Below, in pieces: positions 14,504 through 16,578 of a stretch of 16,578 nt of DNA (positions are counted from its first letter, which is position 1; every line of letters begins with the position of its first letter). The position numbers were made by a program, and so were the translations under genes. Origin of the DNA: Clostridia bacterium (GTDB lineage Bacteria > Bacillota_A > Clostridia > Oscillospirales > CAG-272); assembly GCA_017959485.1 (NCBI GenBank), contig JAGDAM010000061.1:1-16578 (forward strand), read 5' to 3'. The notes under the pieces were generated by a model that saw only the letters and a program-made list of their open reading frames with translations, searched no databases and had not been told where the DNA came from.

Positions 14504-16390
14504 ATGGCAGTATCGCTCAATCTTTCAAAACTCAAAAAGGAGCTTGTCGCTCCCGTTACCGATTTCTGCGAAGAATACGGATGGAAGATATCGGACGAGG
14601 GACTCCTGCTCACCGTCCGCAGAGGATCTTTCCGGGGAATAAAACTGGAAAACGGGAAATGCACCGTCACCTATCAAAAAAAATGCGAGATCTTCCGACT
14701 TCTGACCCGCCTGAACCATATCGGAGGACAGGAAGGACACGATTATAAGGAACATATCGAAGCTCCCGAGATGCTCTGCTATATGGTGGACGAGTCGAGA
14801 AACGCCGTCCTCAATATGAACGGCGCGAAGAAGCTGATACGCACTCTCGCGGCTCTCGGATACGATTCGATGATGCTTTACACCGAGGACACCTTCGAGG
14901 TACCGGGATATCCGTATTTCGGACACATGCGCGGAAGATTCGGCAAAGACGAGCTGAAGGAGATCAACGCCTACGCCGCCTCCTTCGGTATCGAACTGAT
15001 CCCCTGCATCCAGACGCTTGCGCATCTTGCCACCGCCATCCGCTGGCCCGGTCTGCGTTCCTTCAGCGATACGCCCGACATTCTCCTTGCCGGAGACGAG
15101 CGCACCTACGGTTTCATCCGCGCTGTGCTTAAAGTCTGCGCCGAGTGCTTCACCTCCCGCCGCATCAACATAGGCATGGACGAGGCTCACGCTCTTGGAC
15201 TCGGCAATTACCTGAAAAAGAACGGATACCGCCCGGCGTCCGAGATCATGCTCGAACACCTTTCCCGCGTCGCGCAGATCTGCGCCGAGGAGGGATTTTC
15301 CCCGATGATGTGGAGCGATATGTTCTTCCGCATGGCGTTCGGCGGCAACTACCGCGTCAGGGAAGGGGATATATCTCCCGAGATAATGTCGAAGGTCCCG
15401 TCCAACGTCGCTCTCGTATACTGGGATTACTATTCGCTGGACAGGCAGATTTTCGACCACATGGTCGATTCGCATCTTAAATTCGACAACGAAGTCATTT
15501 TCGCAGGAGGCGCCTGGAAATGGGACGGATTCGCCCCGTCGAACAAATTCTCGCTGGCGTCGACCAAACTGCAGCTCGATTCCTGCGCCGAAAGAGGACT
15601 GCGCAAGATCATCGTAACCGGCTGGGGCGACAACGGAGGAGAGGCGTCGCAGTTCTCGGTACTTCCCGTGCTGCTCTATTTCGCCGAATATCTTTACTTC
15701 GGCTACGAACCCGACGAAAACTGGCTCGACTGGCGTTCAAACGAAGTCTACTGCGCGAAATGGAAGGATCTTCTCCTCTTCGATCTGCCGAACGCGCTTC
15801 CGGGCACCGCTCCCGGCGAGATCTCGCATCCGGTCGATCCCTGCAAATACCTGCTTTACAACGACCCGCTCGAGGGCCTTCTCGACAGACACATGGGGCC
15901 GGACGTCGCCGAATGGTACAAAAAATACGCTGCTGTTCTTTCGGGACATAAGGGCGACGCAAAGTGGGGATACATATACAGGACCCTTGCCGCTCTCTGC
16001 GACCTGCTCTCGATCAAAGCCGATCTCGGGCTGCGCATAAGAGCAAAGTATCTTGCCGGGGACAGAGAAGCGCTCCGCGCGATAGCGGAAGAGGATATTC
16101 CCGAAACGATCTCCCGGCTCGACTTCTTCCTTTTGGTCTTCCGCGACCAGTGGTACTTCGAGAACAAGACGTTCGGATTCGCGAGCGAAGAGATCCGCCT
16201 CGGCGGACTGCGCGCGCGGCTGCAGTCGGCGGCTGACAGACTCATCGCATACGCCGACGGACACGCCGAAAAGATAGAAGAGCTGGAGCAGCCGAGGCTG
16301 TTCGTCGACGGAAGAGCCGAGGACAGCACGAGGACGCCTTATATCTCGTACAACCACTGGAGCTACTGCGTCACCGCATGCCTGCTCTGA
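14504..16390 (+). CDS. Cytoplasmic GH20-like beta-N-acetylhexosaminidase (GcnA-like)
   Basis: A 628-residue protein resembling the GH20 GcnA-like hexosaminidases, which release terminal GlcNAc or GalNAc by substrate-assisted catalysis. The central region forms a plausible TIM barrel (about 85-400): 'GYDSMMLYTEDTFEVPGYPY' (119-138), 'FGIELIPCIQTLAHL' (161-175) and 'INIGMDEAHALG' (221-232), where D226-E227 are the expected catalytic pair. It is followed by strands such as 'SPMMWSDMFFR' and 'VYWDYYS'. A helical C-terminal domain (about 440-600) follows. There is no signal peptide, so it should act on imported sugars or muropeptide fragments. AAAGGAG lies 9 bases before the ATG. The neighbouring nucleoside hydrolase and PHP genes suggest a catabolic or salvage unit. 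Exact substrate is unknown. Confidence 0.85.
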   Translation: MAVSLNLSKLKKELVAPVTDFCEEYGWKISDEGLLLTVRRGSFRGIKLENGKCTVTYQKKCEIFRLLTRLNHIGGQEGHDYKEHIEAPEMLCYMVDESRNAVLNMNGAKKLIRTLAALGYDSMMLYTEDTFEVPGYPYFGHMRGRFGKDELKEINAYAASFGIELIPCIQTLAHLATAIRWPGLRSFSDTPDILLAGDERTYGFIRAVLKVCAECFTSRRINIGMDEAHALGLGNYLKKNGYRPASEIMLEHLSRVAQICAEEGFSPMMWSDMFFRMAFGGNYRVREGDISPEIMSKVPSNVALVYWDYYSLDRQIFDHMVDSHLKFDNEVIFAGGAWKWDGFAPSNKFSLASTKLQLDSCAERGLRKIIVTGWGDNGGEASQFSVLPVLLYFAEYLYFGYEPDENWLDWRSNEVYCAKWKDLLLFDLPNALPGTAPGEISHPVDPCKYLLYNDPLEGLLDRHMGPDVAEWYKKYAAVLSGHKGDAKWGYIYRTLAALCDLLSIKADLGLRIRAKYLAGDREALRAIAEEDIPETISRLDFFLLVFRDQWYFENKTFGFASEEIRLGGLRARLQSAADRLIAYADGHAEKIEELEQPRLFVDGRAEDSTRTPYISYNHWSYCVTACLL

Positions 16391-16418
16391 CGGTATACTG
16401 CAAAAGGAGAGTATCATC

Positions 16419-16578
16419 ATGAAGATAAGACACGATATTCACACACACAGTTTGCTCTCCTCATGCTGCTACGACCCGGAGGCGACCTTCGAAAACTATT
16501 TCCGCCGCGCGAAGGAACTCGGGCACACCGTTTTCGGCATATCCAATCATCTGTGGGACGAGAAGGTCCCGGGAGCCA
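16419..16578 (+). CDS. PHP-domain protein, N-terminal fragment (runs off the window)
   Basis: Fifty-three codons are visible before the window ends. The protein begins 'MKIRHDIHTHSLLSSCC', where HDIHTHS is the first metal-binding motif of PHP-domain phosphoesterases (histidinol phosphatase and trehalose/sugar phosphatase relatives). 'FRRAKELGHTVFGISNH' (28-44) matches the following helix-strand with its conserved H. AAAGGAGA ends 9 bases before the ATG. It follows the GH20-like gene by 28 bases, so they are probably co-transcribed. The substrate cannot be judged from this fragment. Confidence 0.8.
   Translation, partial: MKIRHDIHTHSLLSSCCYDPEATFENYFRRAKELGHTVFGISNHLWDEKVPGA

Noticed and set aside
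1..16578. Defence system, mobile element, CRISPR array or prophage
   Set aside because: I saw no transposase, integrase, nuclease, direct-repeat array or terminal inverted repeat. Gene content is a housekeeping cell-wall cluster plus a small catabolic unit.

Overview
The window reads as a chromosomal segment of a GC-rich member of the Clostridia (Firmicutes), probably an uncultured gut or anaerobic lineage. This is inferred from the mraZ-led division and cell-wall (dcw) cluster, strong AGGAGG-type ribosome binding sites, a PASTA-bearing division PBP, DivIB/FtsL-type divisome proteins and AT-rich intergenic promoters inside otherwise GC-rich DNA. All convincing genes are on the plus strand. 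I saw no tRNA, rRNA, CRISPR array, insertion sequence or phage gene.

Region 1 (20-1365) holds a CofE-like (F420-0:glutamate ligase family) protein, followed by a perfect 17-bp hairpin and then a classical intrinsic terminator. Region 2 (about 1400-12115) is the dcw operon: a promoter and four 10-bp-periodic tandem motifs that look like an MraZ operator, then mraZ, rsmH, an FtsL-like gene with an unusually long N-terminal region, a two-PASTA division transpeptidase (ftsI/spoVD type), a 223-bp structured gap, murF, mraY, ftsW, murG and ftsQ/divIB. Most junctions overlap by 1-4 bases (TGATG or ATGA) or, at mraZ-rsmH, by 11, which suggests translational coupling. Region 3 (12116-13551) is ftsZ with its own AT-rich promoter and a following hairpin. 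Region 4 (13574 to the end) looks like a separate catabolic unit: a nucleoside-hydrolase-family protein, a cytoplasmic GH20-like glycosidase and the start of a PHP-domain protein.

The genes of region 2 act together. MraZ probably represses the operon. MurF, MraY and MurG make UDP-MurNAc-pentapeptide, lipid I and lipid II. FtsW (SEDS glycosyltransferase) and the FtsI-type PBP polymerise and crosslink septal peptidoglycan. FtsL and FtsQ are the bitopic scaffold and FtsZ is the cytoskeletal ring. Compared with textbook clusters, murE, murD, murC/murB and ftsA are missing from this locus.

I did not find an evidently new multi-gene system. The points most worth following up are the putative MraZ operator, the roughly 195-residue unknown domain on the FtsL-like protein, the divergent FtsZ C-terminal peptide together with the missing ftsA, and the structured leader before murF.
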